Shown here: positions 16,857 to 26,981 of the stretch, piece after piece
Numbering within the stretch: the stretch's first letter is position 1
Layout: each line of letters opens with the position of its first letter
Assembly (NCBI RefSeq): GCF_005938655.1
Contig: NZ_VCQT01000012.1
Coordinates: 62,001 to 126,000, forward strand
Length of the DNA stretch: 64,000 nt
Direction: 5' to 3'
Source: Alloalcanivorax gelatiniphagus
GTDB lineage: Bacteria > Pseudomonadota > Gammaproteobacteria > Pseudomonadales > Alcanivoracaceae
Program-made: the position numbers and the translations under genes
The notes under the pieces: model-generated
Seen by the model: the letters and a program-made list of their open reading frames with translations, nothing else
The model's database searches: none
What the model was told of the DNA's origin: nothing

Positions 16857-17600
16857 GTGTTCGTTAAGGTGGGATCCATTATTGCCGCCATTTTGGCATG
16901 GTTCGGGCTGTCCTTTCTGTTTCCGGAAACGATCCTGCCGGGGCCGTTTCAAACGGCAATGGTGCTGGCGGACAACTTCGCCAACGGCGATGTTTTTCAG
17001 CATCTGTTCGCCACCCTGTGGCGGGTAATGGGCGGGCTGGCGCTGGCCATGGCCATCGGCATTCCGGTGGGCGTGCTGATGGGCGTCAACCGCTTCGCCG
17101 AAAAGACCCTGGATATCTGGGTGATGGTGGCGCTCACCGTGCCCAGCCTGTGCTACGCGATCTTCGCGTTCATCTGGATCGGCCTCAATGAAACGGCGGC
17201 CATCGTCGCCATCGGCCTGACCTCGGCGCCCTCCATCGCCATCAACCTCTGGGAAGGCGTCAAGAACATCGACACCCGGCTGTTCAAGATGGCCAAGGTG
17301 TTCAACGCCTCGCGCTGGGTAATCATCCGCCGCGTTCTGTTCCCCCAGGTTCTGCCTTACATCATGGCTTCGCTGCGCTTCGGTCTGGGCATCGTGTGGA
17401 AGATCACGGTGCTGGTCGAACTGCTTGGCCGGCCGGACGGCGTCGGCTTCGAACTCTTCTACTGGTACCAGCTCGCCAACATGCAGCAAGTGCTGGCGTG
17501 GACCCTGCTGTTCACCATCGTGATGCTCTTTATCGAGCTGGTCATCCTGCAAAACATGGAGCGCAAATTGTTCTCCTGGCGTCCCAAGGTGAAGATCTAA
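16857..17600 (+). CDS. ABC transporter permease, NitT/TauT type, cassette 1
   Basis: A 247-aa inner-membrane permease of the SsuC/TauC kind with about six membrane helices. The first lies at residues 4-22 (IIAAILAWFGLSFLFPETI). The EAA-like cytoplasmic loop reads NASRWVIIRRVLFPQVLPYIMASLRFGLG. It starts at GTG 16857 with AAGGAG seven bases earlier; an upstream frame extension is a shadow of the amidohydrolase. The ATPase gene overlaps its stop (TAATG). It is highly similar to the permease at 30676. Confidence 0.88.
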   Translation: MFVKVGSIIAAILAWFGLSFLFPETILPGPFQTAMVLADNFANGDVFQHLFATLWRVMGGLALAMAIGIPVGVLMGVNRFAEKTLDIWVMVALTVPSLCYAIFAFIWIGLNETAAIVAIGLTSAPSIAINLWEGVKNIDTRLFKMAKVFNASRWVIIRRVLFPQVLPYIMASLRFGLGIVWKITVLVELLGRPDGVGFELFYWYQLANMQQVLAWTLLFTIVMLFIELVILQNMERKLFSWRPKVKI

Positions 17601-18403
17601 TGGATAAAGGAATCAGCATCAAAGGCCTGGTCAAGGACTACCCGGGCCATCGCAAGGGCGAGCGCGGACAACGGGTCCTCAATGGCCTGGACCTGTCCAT
17701 CGCCGACAACGAATTCGTCTGCATTCTGGGGCCCTCCGGCTGCGGCAAATCCACCCTGCTGAACACCCTGTCCGGGCTGGACAACGACTACAGCGGCGAA
17801 GTCCGCTTCGGTGGTCAGCCGGTGGGCCGTAACGGCAAGCCGCCGGTGAAGATGGGCTATCTGTTCCAGGACCCGCGCCTGCTGCCCTGGCTCACCGCCG
17901 AGCGCAACGTGGACTTCGTGCTGGAAAATTCCGACGTGCCGAAGAGCCGCTGGGCGGAGATCAAGAACCACTATTTCTCGCTCACCGGCCTGGAGGCGTT
18001 CCGCGACCACTATCCCCATGAGCTGTCCGGCGGCATGGCCCAGCGCCTGTCCCTGGTGCGCGCGCTTTCCATCGAGCCGGACGTGCTGTTCATGGACGAG
18101 CCGTTCAGTGGCCTCGATGAACTCACCGCCCGGCGCATGCGGGTGGACCTGTTGGACATCTGGAGCCGCACCGGCAAGACCATTCTGTTCATCACCCACA
18201 ACAGCTACGAGGCCACCTTTCTGGCCGACCGGGTGGTGGTGCTTTCCCAGGGAAATATCCGCGAGGAAATCCCGGTGGAGGTGCCGCGCCCCCGTCATTA
18301 CGACGACCCCGCCCTTTTCGAGATCAGCAAGCAGGTGTCCGCCAATTTCATTGCCGCCGCCGAAGAAGCGGAGCGGGCCCGACTGCAACCACAAGCCGGC
18401 TGA
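17600..18403 (+). CDS. ABC transporter ATPase, NitT/TauT type, cassette 1
   Basis: A 267-aa nucleotide-binding subunit. Walker A GPSGCGKST is near residue 47, the Q-loop in YLFQDPRLLPW, the signature LSGGMAQR near 146, Walker B VLFMDEPF, and the switch His in FITHNSYEA. It powers the permease encoded immediately upstream. ATG at 17600 overlaps the permease stop by one base. Family members import sulfonates, nitrate, pyrimidine precursors or aromatic acids, so substrate cannot be read from this subunit. Confidence 0.92.
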   Translation: MDKGISIKGLVKDYPGHRKGERGQRVLNGLDLSIADNEFVCILGPSGCGKSTLLNTLSGLDNDYSGEVRFGGQPVGRNGKPPVKMGYLFQDPRLLPWLTAERNVDFVLENSDVPKSRWAEIKNHYFSLTGLEAFRDHYPHELSGGMAQRLSLVRALSIEPDVLFMDEPFSGLDELTARRMRVDLLDIWSRTGKTILFITHNSYEATFLADRVVVLSQGNIREEIPVEVPRPRHYDDPALFEISKQVSANFIAAAEEAERARLQPQAG

Positions 18404-18410
18404 AGCCGGC
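18395..18410 (+). other. Stem-loop at ATPase stop codon
   Basis: GCCGGC-TGAA-GCCGGC spans the ATPase stop and is followed by an A-rich leader to the binding-protein gene. It lacks a T run. Such hairpins may protect the 3' end of an upstream message segment and help give more binding protein than transporter. Confidence 0.4.
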
Positions 18411-18444
18411 CAAAAAAAACGACAAAACAATTGGGAGCATACCG

Positions 18445-19440
18445 ATGAAAAACGATCAATCACGGCTAACGGTACGACTGGCGCTGTCCCTGCTGATGGT
18501 GGCGTTCGGCTCGCTGGCGCTTGGCGCCCGCGCCGACGACACACCGATTCGTCTGGCGGACATGGCCCAGTCCCTGAACGGCATCGCCTCCCAGGTGATG
18601 ATCGACCAGCAGCTGGATCACAAGCACGGCGTGGACGTGACCTATAAGGGCTATCCGACTCTGGATGGGCTGTTCAACGCCATCCGTGGCAAGCAGGTGG
18701 ATATGGGCTTCGGCGGCTGGACCGGCTTCGCCCAGTTCCGCGCCCAGGGCTTCCCGGTGGTCAATGTGTTCCCGGTGGGGCGCGGCGCCACCCTGGACGT
18801 GCTGGTGCCGGTGGACTCCGAGCTGCAAAGCCTGGCTGACCTGAAAGGAAAGCGGGTGGCTTCCTACGCCGGCGCCGCCGGCACCGCCACCGTGCTGCTG
18901 CGGGTGGTGCTCAACGACTTCTACCAGTTCGACCCGGCCAGCACCGGCGACCTGCAATACGTGGGCCCGGGCATTATCCCCGCGCTGCTGGACAGCGGCG
19001 ATGTGGACGCCGGTCTGCTTTTCGACCCGCTTGCCACCAAGGCCATTGCCTCCGGCAAGTACCGCAGCATCGGCAATCTCGGCGACATCTATAAAGAAGA
19101 AACCGGCGACGATTTTCTGTGGATCTCCCTGGCCACCAACGACGACTTCGCCGACGCCAACCCGGAAGCCGTTGCCGGCTTCCTGCAAGCCTGGCTGGAA
19201 GCGGTGGAATACGTGAAAGCGCATCCCGCCGTGTTCCAGGCCTATGGCGAAAAACTGGGCCTGGATCAGGCCGGCATCGACATGCTGGCCGAACGGGTGA
19301 TCCGCGACTACGCCACCACCTGGAACGAGCAGTACATCGATGGCCTGAAGGCATTCGCCGACCGCGCCAGCCGGGTGATGGACAAGGGCTTCCTGGACCA
19401 GTTGCCCGCCGACGCTTTCTCCACCCAGTACGCCCCATGA
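18445..19440 (+). CDS. Periplasmic substrate-binding protein (NMT1/TauA-like), cassette 1
   Basis: A 331-aa secreted ABC receptor. The Sec signal ends at ARA-DD (about residue 31). The NMT1/SsuA-type fold is shown by MAQSLNGIASQVMIDQQLDHKHGVDV, KGYPTLDGLFNAIRGKQVDMGFGGW and DLKGKRVASYAGAAGTATVLL. It belongs with the permease and ATPase just upstream. It is far closer to the protein at 33321 (roughly four residues in five identical by eye) than that protein is to its own neighbour at 32246. The ligand is unknown; position before amn genes suggests an aromatic amide, carbamate or aminophenol derivative. Confidence 0.88.
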   Translation: MKNDQSRLTVRLALSLLMVAFGSLALGARADDTPIRLADMAQSLNGIASQVMIDQQLDHKHGVDVTYKGYPTLDGLFNAIRGKQVDMGFGGWTGFAQFRAQGFPVVNVFPVGRGATLDVLVPVDSELQSLADLKGKRVASYAGAAGTATVLLRVVLNDFYQFDPASTGDLQYVGPGIIPALLDSGDVDAGLLFDPLATKAIASGKYRSIGNLGDIYKEETGDDFLWISLATNDDFADANPEAVAGFLQAWLEAVEYVKAHPAVFQAYGEKLGLDQAGIDMLAERVIRDYATTWNEQYIDGLKAFADRASRVMDKGFLDQLPADAFSTQYAP

Positions 19441-19519
19441 CCTGAAGCGGGCCGGCGGCGGTGCTGATCGCAGGGAGCCCCGCCGACCCTCCATTGAATC
19501 AAATAAGGAACCAGCTGAA

Positions 19520-20413
19520 ATGTCTTTCGATGATCTTCCCGACCAGCCGCCGATCTATCCGCGTGAAGCGGAGGACTACGCGCGGCAGGCCCTGGACAGG
19601 TCCCGCCGCGCCTCGGCACGGGTCAGGAATCATATGGACATCCGCTACGGGGATGACTACTGGCAGAAGATCGATATCTATCTGCCGGATGACACCGAGG
19701 CCACCGATCTGCCGGTGCTGCTGTTCGCCCATGGCGGTGCCTGGACCCACGGCTATAAGGAATGGTTGGCGCTGATGGCGCCGGCCATCGTCGATACCCC
19801 GGCGATCTTCGTGTCGGTGTCCTACCGGCTGGCGCCGGAGTGCCGCTTCCCGGGACCGCTGGAAGATTGCATAGAGGCACTGGCCTGGGTGTACGACCAC
19901 ATCGGTGAATACGGCGGCGATGTGGACCGCCTCTACGTGGGCGGGCATTCCGCCGGCGGCCACCTGTTCGCGCTGGCGGCGCTGAAGCCGGAAATGCTGA
20001 CCCGCGCCGGTCTGCCCGCCAACCTGATCAAAGGCTGCATGCCGATCTGTTCGCAACTGAACCTGGTGTTCGACGACCCGGCCCCGGACAGCGGCGAGGC
20101 GCGCATCTACGAGATGTTCCTGGCGGACCGGGCCGACGACCGGGCGGCCAGCCCGTTGCACAGCATTGGCGCCAACCCGCCGCCGTTTTTCATTGCCCAC
20201 GGCGGCGACGATTTCCCGCGCATCATCGAAAGCAACAAGAAGATGATCGCCGCCCTGGCCCGGGCCGGCGCGGCGGTGCGCTCCCATGTGGAACCCGGCG
20301 CCACCCACTTCGGGCTGGCCCTGCAGATGGAAGACCCGGGCTCGCCGGTGATGCGGACGCTGCGCGATTGGCTGCGGCACGGACCCTGCGGCTTCGACGG
20401 CCCGCTGCACTGA
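19520..20413 (+). CDS. Alpha/beta hydrolase, arylformamidase-like
   Basis: A 297-aa alpha/beta hydrolase of the kynurenine-formamidase/hormone-sensitive-lipase-like branch. It carries oxyanion motif HGGAW at 71-75, FVSVSYRLAPECRFPGPLEDC typical of this branch, nucleophile GHSAGG with Ser144, and a C-terminal GATHFG with the likely His. There is no signal peptide. It lies in the run of genes leading to amnB, so a role in freeing 2-aminophenol from an N-formyl, N-acyl or ester conjugate is plausible. That role is inference from position; the family is also full of general esterases. Confidence 0.8.
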   Translation: MSFDDLPDQPPIYPREAEDYARQALDRSRRASARVRNHMDIRYGDDYWQKIDIYLPDDTEATDLPVLLFAHGGAWTHGYKEWLALMAPAIVDTPAIFVSVSYRLAPECRFPGPLEDCIEALAWVYDHIGEYGGDVDRLYVGGHSAGGHLFALAALKPEMLTRAGLPANLIKGCMPICSQLNLVFDDPAPDSGEARIYEMFLADRADDRAASPLHSIGANPPPFFIAHGGDDFPRIIESNKKMIAALARAGAAVRSHVEPGATHFGLALQMEDPGSPVMRTLRDWLRHGPCGFDGPLH

Positions 20414-20435
20414 GCCCCATGACAGGAGAGAGACC

Positions 20436-20783
20436 ATGGCACGTTCGGACACGGTAAAGCGCTATTTGCGGGCCATGGAGGCCGGCGACCTGGCCACGGT
20501 GATGGGCTGCTTCGAGCAAGACGGCACCGTGATGTCGCCGGTGTACGGCGAGGTACCGGTGGGGCCGTTCTACGAAACCCTGTTCGCCGACACGGTGGAA
20601 GCCAGGGTAGGGCTGCGGGAACTGTATTTCAGTGAAGACGGCGACGGCATCGCCGCGCACATCGATTACATCTGGGAACGCCAGGACGGGTCCCGAATGC
20701 ACGTGGACATGGTGGATCTGTTCCGATTCCGCCCGGACTCGGAACGCATCGGCCACCTGTCGATTGTGTTCAAACCGTCCTGA
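20436..20783 (+). CDS. SnoaL/NTF2-like protein
   Basis: A 115-aa cone-fold protein: an N-terminal helix (VKRYLRAMEAGDLATVMGCFEQDG), the beta strand set around GTVMSPVYGEVPVGPFYETLF, and a C-terminal SRMHVDMVDLFRFRPD. NTF2-like folds serve as small isomerases, hydrolases or binding proteins. The gene starts after GACAGGAGAGAGACC and sits between the hydrolase and amnB, within the catabolic operon. No catalytic residue can be assigned with confidence. Confidence 0.75.
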   Translation: MARSDTVKRYLRAMEAGDLATVMGCFEQDGTVMSPVYGEVPVGPFYETLFADTVEARVGLRELYFSEDGDGIAAHIDYIWERQDGSRMHVDMVDLFRFRPDSERIGHLSIVFKPS

Positions 20784-20856
20784 GGACGGCTCGCAGGAAG
20801 CGTCTGTATCTGTCGCTACCGACGACCCCGTGCCAACAGAAAGCCGGGGCCAATAA

Positions 20857-21783
<927 letters not shown>

Positions 21784-21813
21784 AGCGGCCGCCCACAGAC
21801 GAGGAGAACAAAG

Positions 21814-22623
21814 ATGACCGTTGTATCCGCTTTTCTGGTGCCCGGCAGCCCGCTGCCCTACCTGCGTCAGGACAACGCGCCCTGGCAGCCGCTGGCCGCC
21901 GGTTATGAAAAAGTCCGTGAAGCGCTGCAGGCCTCCCGGCCGGACGCGCTGCTGATCTACTCCACCCAATGGTTCGCGGTGCTCGACCAGCTGTGGCAGG
22001 CGCGCCCGCACCTCACCGGCGAGCACGTGGACGAGAACTGGTACGAGTACGGTGACCTGACCATCGACCTGCGTTCCGACACCGACCTGGTGGACGCCTG
22101 CATCGGCGGCTGCGCCGATATCGGCATCCGCGCCAAGGGCGTCAACTATGACCACTTCCCGGTGGACACCGGCACCATCGTCGCCAACAACTTCGTCAAT
22201 CCCGGCGGAAAAATCCCGCTGGTGATCGCCGCCAACAACCTTTACCACGGCCCCGGCGAGACCGAGAAGCTGGCGGCCATGGCGGTGGAGCAGGCCGACA
22301 AGCAGGGTAAGCGCCTGGCGGTGCTGGCCATCGGTGGTCTGTCGGCGGCCTATTTCGATGAAGAGATCGATATCGCCGAGGACCGCATTCGTCACGACGC
22401 GGACGACGCCGCCAACCGCCAGCTGCTCGATGCGCTGGCCAACGGCGACCGACGTTCCGCCAGTGAGGCCCTGGGTCGCTTCAATGAGACCACCAAGGCG
22501 GACATGGGCATGAAACATCTGTCCTGGCTGTTGGGCGCCACCGGCGACTTCAAAGGCGCCCGGTTGCACGCCTACGGCCCCACCTATGGCGCCGGCGCCG
22601 CGGTGGTGGAATTCAATTTGTAA
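21814..22623 (+). CDS. amnA: 2-Aminophenol 1,6-dioxygenase alpha subunit
   Basis: A 269-aa LigB-fold partner of AmnB (FLVPGSPLPYLRQDNAPW at the start, NYDHFPVDTGTIVANNFVNP in the middle, KHLSWLLGATG near the end). In this enzyme class the alpha subunit lacks the complete iron site and has a structural role. In line with that, the His-rich elements of AmnB are not conserved here. It is followed 24 bp later by a strong terminator, so the dioxygenase genes may be expressed more than the rest of the operon. Confidence 0.9.
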   Translation: MTVVSAFLVPGSPLPYLRQDNAPWQPLAAGYEKVREALQASRPDALLIYSTQWFAVLDQLWQARPHLTGEHVDENWYEYGDLTIDLRSDTDLVDACIGGCADIGIRAKGVNYDHFPVDTGTIVANNFVNPGGKIPLVIAANNLYHGPGETEKLAAMAVEQADKQGKRLAVLAIGGLSAAYFDEEIDIAEDRIRHDADDAANRQLLDALANGDRRSASEALGRFNETTKADMGMKHLSWLLGATGDFKGARLHAYGPTYGAGAAVVEFNL

Positions 22624-22646
22624 CCTTTCGATCGCGCTCACGATCC

Positions 22647-22674
22647 GCGCGGCCCGCGGGCCGCGCTTTTTTTT
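22647..22674 (+). terminator. Strong intrinsic terminator inside the amn operon
   Basis: A perfect 20-base palindrome at 22647-22666 (left half GCGCGGCCCG) is directly followed by eight T. It lies 24 bp after amnA and 33 bp before amnC. Only about 25 bp remain before the amnC ribosome site, too little for an obvious promoter, so amnC onward probably relies on read-through. Confidence 0.85.
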
Positions 22675-22707
22675 ACCGCGATCCTCGCTGTCTTCAGGAG
22701 TGCGCAA

Positions 22708-24165
22708 TTGATTTCCGAATACCGTAACTACATCAATGGCCGGTTCGTGGAATCCCCGAACACCTTCGAGGATCTGAACCCGGCCAATGGCGAACTGGTG
22801 GCCCGGGTCCACGAGGCCGACGCCGCGCTGGTGGACCAGGCGGTGCGCGCCGGCCGTGCCGCGTTGCCGGCCTGGCGCAACACCAGCGCCGAACAGCGTG
22901 CCCAGTATCTGGAGCGCATCGCCGCCGTGATCGAACGGCGCGCCGACGATTTCCTGGCCGCCGAAGTGGCCGACACCGGCAAACCGGTGTCCGTGGCATC
23001 GCGGGTGGACATCCCCCGGGGCGCCGCCAACTTCCGCGCCTTCGCCGCCATGATCCGCATGAGCGGCGGTGAGGTGTATGAAACACCCACCCCGGAGGGC
23101 CGGGCGCTCAACTATTCCCTGCGTCAGCCCCTCGGCGTGGTGGGCATCATCTCGCCCTGGAACCTGCCGCTGCTGCTGTTCACCTGGAAGGTGGCGCCGG
23201 CCCTGGCCTGCGGCAACGTGATCGTGGCCAAACCCTCCGAGGAAACACCGGGCACCGCCACCCTGCTGGCGGAGGTGATGGACGAGGTGGGCCTGCCCGA
23301 AGGGGTCTTCAATCTGGTGCACGGCTTCGGGCCCGGTTCCGCCGGTGCCGCCATCGTCGATCACCCGGACGTGGACGGCATCACCTTCACCGGCGAATCG
23401 AAAACCGGCGCCACCATCATGCGCAACGTGGCCGACAAGGTGCGGCCGGTGTCCTTCGAACTGGGTGGCAAGAACGCCGCCCTGGTGTTCGCCGACGCGG
23501 ACTTCGACAAGGCGGTGGCCGGCGTGGCCCGCTCCAGCTTTCTCAATACTGGCCAGGTGTGCCTGTGTACCGAGCGGGTCTATGTGGAGCGGCCGATCTT
23601 CGACCGCTTCGTGGCGGCGCTTGCGGAACAGGCCCGCGCGCTGCGCCCCGGTGATCCGCTGGACCCGGAGACCACCCTGGGGCCGCTGATTTCCCGCCAG
23701 CACCGCGACAAGGTGCTGTCCTACTACGCCCTGGCCCGGGAGGAGGGCGCCACCGTGGTCACCGGCGGCGGCGTGCCGGCCCTGGGCGGCAAACTCGACC
23801 AGGGCTGCTATGTGGAGCCGACCATCTGGACCGGCCTGGACCAGTCCGCCCGCTGCCTGCAGGAGGAGGTGTTCGGCCCGGTCTGCCACGTGATGCCGTT
23901 CGACACCGAGGAGCAGGCGATCGCGCTGGCCAATGACAGCCGCTACGGGTTGGCCAGCGCCATCTGGACCACCCACCTGGATCGCGGCCACCGCCTGGCG
24001 GCGCGCATCGATGCCGGGCTGGTGTGGCTGAACACCTGGTTCCTGCGCGACCTGCGCACCCCGTTCGGCGGCATGAAGCTGTCCGGCCTGGGCCGCGAGG
24101 GCGGGCGCCATTCTCTGGATTTCTATTCCGAACTGAAAAACGTCTGCGTGCAGATGTCGCAATAA
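22708..24165 (+). CDS. amnC: 2-Aminomuconic 6-semialdehyde dehydrogenase
   Basis: A 485-aa NAD-dependent aldehyde dehydrogenase that oxidises the ring-cleavage product to 2-aminomuconate. The catalytic Cys285 (TGQVCLC) and Glu251 (ELGGK) are 34 residues apart as usual; PWNLPLLLFTWKVAPALACGN is the cofactor-binding region. The sequence is of the 2-hydroxy/aminomuconate semialdehyde dehydrogenase type (GLGREGGRHSLDFYSELKNVC at the end). It starts at TTG 22708 with AGGAG seven bases before; no ATG fits. It follows a terminator, so its level may be set by read-through. Confidence 0.9.
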   Translation: MISEYRNYINGRFVESPNTFEDLNPANGELVARVHEADAALVDQAVRAGRAALPAWRNTSAEQRAQYLERIAAVIERRADDFLAAEVADTGKPVSVASRVDIPRGAANFRAFAAMIRMSGGEVYETPTPEGRALNYSLRQPLGVVGIISPWNLPLLLFTWKVAPALACGNVIVAKPSEETPGTATLLAEVMDEVGLPEGVFNLVHGFGPGSAGAAIVDHPDVDGITFTGESKTGATIMRNVADKVRPVSFELGGKNAALVFADADFDKAVAGVARSSFLNTGQVCLCTERVYVERPIFDRFVAALAEQARALRPGDPLDPETTLGPLISRQHRDKVLSYYALAREEGATVVTGGGVPALGGKLDQGCYVEPTIWTGLDQSARCLQEEVFGPVCHVMPFDTEEQAIALANDSRYGLASAIWTTHLDRGHRLAARIDAGLVWLNTWFLRDLRTPFGGMKLSGLGREGGRHSLDFYSELKNVCVQMSQ

Positions 24166-24182
24166 AGCCGGGAGGCGTTGCC

Positions 24183-24992
24183 ATGCAAACGACAATTACC
24201 GAAACCCTGGCCCGCGCCGCTCAGCGGTTGCGCGCCGCCCACGAAACCGGCCAGCCCTGTGAGCCGGTCCGGGACCTGATCGGCGCCGACGATCTGGACA
24301 GCGCCTATCAGGTCCAGGAGATCAACAGCCGTTACTGGGAAAGCCGTGGCCGCCGGGTGGTGGGCGGCAAGATCGGCCTCACCGCCCGGGTGGTGCAGGA
24401 GCAACTGGGCGTGGATCAACCGGACTACGGCCTGCTGTTCGCCGATATGGGGGTGGCCGACGGCGGTCTGATTCCCTGGCATCAGGTTTCGCAGCCCAAG
24501 GTGGAAGCGGAAGTGGCCCTGGTGCTGAGCCGTGACCTGAGCCACGACCAGATCACCCTGCCGGAGCTGATCGCCGCCACCGACTATGTGCTGCCGGCGC
24601 TGGAAGTGGTGGGCAGCCGCATCGCCAACTGGGACATCACCATCGCCGATACGGTGGCGGACAACGCCTCCTGCGGCGCCTGGGTGCTGGGCACCACGCC
24701 GCGCTCGTTGCGCGAGGTGGACCTGACCCTGTGCGGCATGAAGCTGACCCGCCGGGGCGAGCCGGTGTCGGTGGGCGCCGGCGCCGCCTGCCTGGGCAAT
24801 CCGCTCAACGCCGCCCTGTGGCTGGCCAACACCCTGGCGCGGGCCCGCCGGCCGCTGCGCGCCGGTGACCTGATTCTCACCGGCGCGCTCGGCCCGATGG
24901 TGGCGGCGGCCCCCGGTGATCGCTTCCGCGCCCATATCGAAGGCCTCGGTTCGGTATCGGTGGGCTTCGGAAAGGAGAATGACCATGACTGA
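24183..24992 (+). CDS. amnF: 2-Oxopent-4-enoate hydratase
   Basis: A 269-aa MhpD/DmpE-type hydratase that adds water to 2-oxopent-4-enoate to give 4-hydroxy-2-oxovalerate. The length equals that of MhpD. Family landmarks are [45 protein letters not shown] and a C-terminal [13 protein letters not shown]. It differs from the decarboxylase at 26974 by lacking [20 protein letters not shown]. The ATG at 24183 is preceded by GGGAGG. It overlaps the next gene by eight bases. Confidence 0.9.
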   Translation: MQTTITETLARAAQRLRAAHETGQPCEPVRDLIGADDLDSAYQVQEINSRYWESRGRRVVGGKIGLTARVVQEQLGVDQPDYGLLFADMGVADGGLIPWHQVSQPKVEAEVALVLSRDLSHDQITLPELIAATDYVLPALEVVGSRIANWDITIADTVADNASCGAWVLGTTPRSLREVDLTLCGMKLTRRGEPVSVGAGAACLGNPLNAALWLANTLARARRPLRAGDLILTGALGPMVAAAPGDRFRAHIEGLGSVSVGFGKENDHD

Positions 24993-25929
24993 CAAAATCA
25001 AAGTGGCGATCCTCGGCTCCGGCAATATCGGTACCGACCTGATGATCAAGATTCTGCGCACCGGCGAACGGTTGGAGATGGCCGCCCTGGTGGGCATCGA
25101 TGCGGAATCCGACGGTCTGGCCCGTGCCCGGCGCCTGGGCGTGGCCACCTGCGACACCGGCGTGGAAGGGTTGGTGGCGCTGCCCGTCTTTGAACATATC
25201 GCCCTGGTGTTCGACGCCACCTCCGCCGGCGCCCACCGCCACAACGAGCGGGTGCTGCGCGCCGCCCGGCCGGACATCCGCGTGATTGATATGACCCCGG
25301 CGGCCATCGGGCCCTATTGCGTGCCGGTGGCCAACCTGGACGAACACCTGGACGCACTCAACGTCAACATGGTCACCTGCGGTGGCCAGGCCACCATTCC
25401 CATTGTCCACGCGGTATCGCGCCTGGCACGGGTGCACTACGCCGAGATCGTGGCTTCCATCGCCAGCAAATCCGCCGGCCCGGGCACCCGCGCCAATATC
25501 GACGAATTCACCGAAACCACCTCCCTGGCGCTGGAAAAAGTGGGCGGCGCCGAGCATGGCAAGGCGATCATCGTGCTTAACCCGGCGGAGCCGCCGCTGC
25601 TGATGCGCGACACCGTCTATGTGTTCTGCGAACCGGCCGACCAGCAGGCCATCGCCGACGCCATCGCGGAAACCGTGGCCAGGGTCAACGCCTACGTGCC
25701 CGGCTACCGGCTCAAGCAGGAGGTGCAGTTCGAGCAGTACGGCGAGGACGGCCCCCTGTACATGCCCGGTGAAGGCGACCGGGTGGGGCTGAAGATCACA
25801 GTGTTCCTGGAAGTGGAAGGGGCTGCCCACTATCTGCCGGCCTACGCCGGCAACCTGGACATCATGACCTCGGCGGCGCTGGCCACCGGTGAACGGATGG
25901 CGTCCCGGCTGGCCGGCGCGGCCGCCTAG
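24985..25929 (+). CDS. amnH: Acetaldehyde dehydrogenase (acylating)
   Basis: A 314-aa MhpF/DmpF-type enzyme converting acetaldehyde, NAD and CoA to acetyl-CoA. N-terminal Rossmann motif [12 protein letters not shown], catalytic Cys132 in [10 protein letters not shown], and [17 protein letters not shown]. It forms a channelling complex with the aldolase encoded next. ATG 24985 has AAAGGAG eight bases before; ATG 24979 is too close to that site. It overlaps the hydratase stop by eight bases. Confidence 0.93.
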   Translation: MTDKIKVAILGSGNIGTDLMIKILRTGERLEMAALVGIDAESDGLARARRLGVATCDTGVEGLVALPVFEHIALVFDATSAGAHRHNERVLRAARPDIRVIDMTPAAIGPYCVPVANLDEHLDALNVNMVTCGGQATIPIVHAVSRLARVHYAEIVASIASKSAGPGTRANIDEFTETTSLALEKVGGAEHGKAIIVLNPAEPPLLMRDTVYVFCEPADQQAIADAIAETVARVNAYVPGYRLKQEVQFEQYGEDGPLYMPGEGDRVGLKITVFLEVEGAAHYLPAYAGNLDIMTSAALATGERMASRLAGAAA

Positions 25930-25949
25930 GTCGCAAGGGAGAAATAAGC

Positions 25950-26981
25950 ATGACTAAAAAACTCTACATCTCCGACGTCACCCTCCGTGACGGTTCCCAT
26001 GCCATCCGCCATCAATACAGCGTGGCGGACGTGCGCCGCATCGCCGCCGCTCTGGATCAAGCCCGGGTGGATTCCATCGAGGTGGCCCACGGCGATGGCC
26101 TGCGCGGCTCCTCGTTCAACTATGGCTTCGGCGCCCATACCGATCTGGAATGGATCGAGGCGGTGGCGGACACGGTTTCCCACGCCAAGGTGGCGACCCT
26201 GTTGTTGCCCGGTATCGGCACGGTGAAGGATCTGCGCGACGCCCACGCCGCCGGCGCCTCGGTGGTGCGGGTGGCCACCCACTGCACCGAAGCCGACGTT
26301 TCCAGACAGCACATCGAACTGGCCCGACAACTGGGCATGGATACCGTGGGCTTTCTGATGATGAGCCATATGACCACACCCGCGGAACTGGCCCGCCAGG
26401 CCAAATTGATGGAGGACTACGGCGCCACCACCGTCTACGTGGTGGACTCCGGCGGCGCCCTGTCCATGGATGATGTGCGTGACCGCTTCCGCGCCTTCAA
26501 GGACGTGCTCAAGCCGGAAACCGGCACCGGCATGCACGCCCACCACAACCTGAGCCTCGGGGTGGCCAACTCCATCGTCGCGGTGGAAGAGGGCTGCGAC
26601 CGCATTGACGCCAGCCTGGCGGGCATGGGCGCCGGCGCCGGCAACGCGCCCCTGGAAGTGTTTATCGCCGCCGCCGACCGGCTTGGCTGGGACCACGGCT
26701 GCGACCTGTACACCCTGATGGACGCCGCCGACGACATCGTGCGGCCGCTGCAGGACCGGCCGGTGCGGGTGGACCGGGAAACCCTGGCCCTGGGCTATGC
26801 CGGTGTGTACTCCAGCTTTCTGCGCCACGCCGAGAACGCCGCCGCCCGCTACGGGCTGAAAACCGTGGACATCCTGGTGGAGCTGGGCCGACGCCGCATG
26901 GTGGGGGGCCAGGAAGACATGATCGTGGATGTTGCTTTGGACATGCTCAAGAATCGCCAACCGGAGACCGACCATGCCTGA
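25950..26981 (+). CDS. amnG: 4-Hydroxy-2-oxovalerate aldolase
   Basis: A 343-aa MhpE/DmpG-type class II aldolase that splits 4-hydroxy-2-oxovalerate to pyruvate and acetaldehyde. HMG-CoA-lyase-like TIM barrel with [16 protein letters not shown] (catalytic Arg/Asp), [12 protein letters not shown] for the metal His pair, and [17 protein letters not shown]. Partner of the acylating dehydrogenase upstream. It overlaps the following gene by eight bases. Confidence 0.94.
   Translation: MTKKLYISDVTLRDGSHAIRHQYSVADVRRIAAALDQARVDSIEVAHGDGLRGSSFNYGFGAHTDLEWIEAVADTVSHAKVATLLLPGIGTVKDLRDAHAAGASVVRVATHCTEADVSRQHIELARQLGMDTVGFLMMSHMTTPAELARQAKLMEDYGATTVYVVDSGGALSMDDVRDRFRAFKDVLKPETGTGMHAHHNLSLGVANSIVAVEEGCDRIDASLAGMGAGAGNAPLEVFIAAADRLGWDHGCDLYTLMDAADDIVRPLQDRPVRVDRETLALGYAGVYSSFLRHAENAAARYGLKTVDILVELGRRRMVGGQEDMIVDVALDMLKNRQPETDHA

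Noticed and set aside
18395-18420. Possible terminator between ABC ATPase and binding-protein genes
   Set aside because: The tract after the hairpin is A-rich, not T-rich, on the transcribed strand, so it cannot be a classical intrinsic terminator for this operon.
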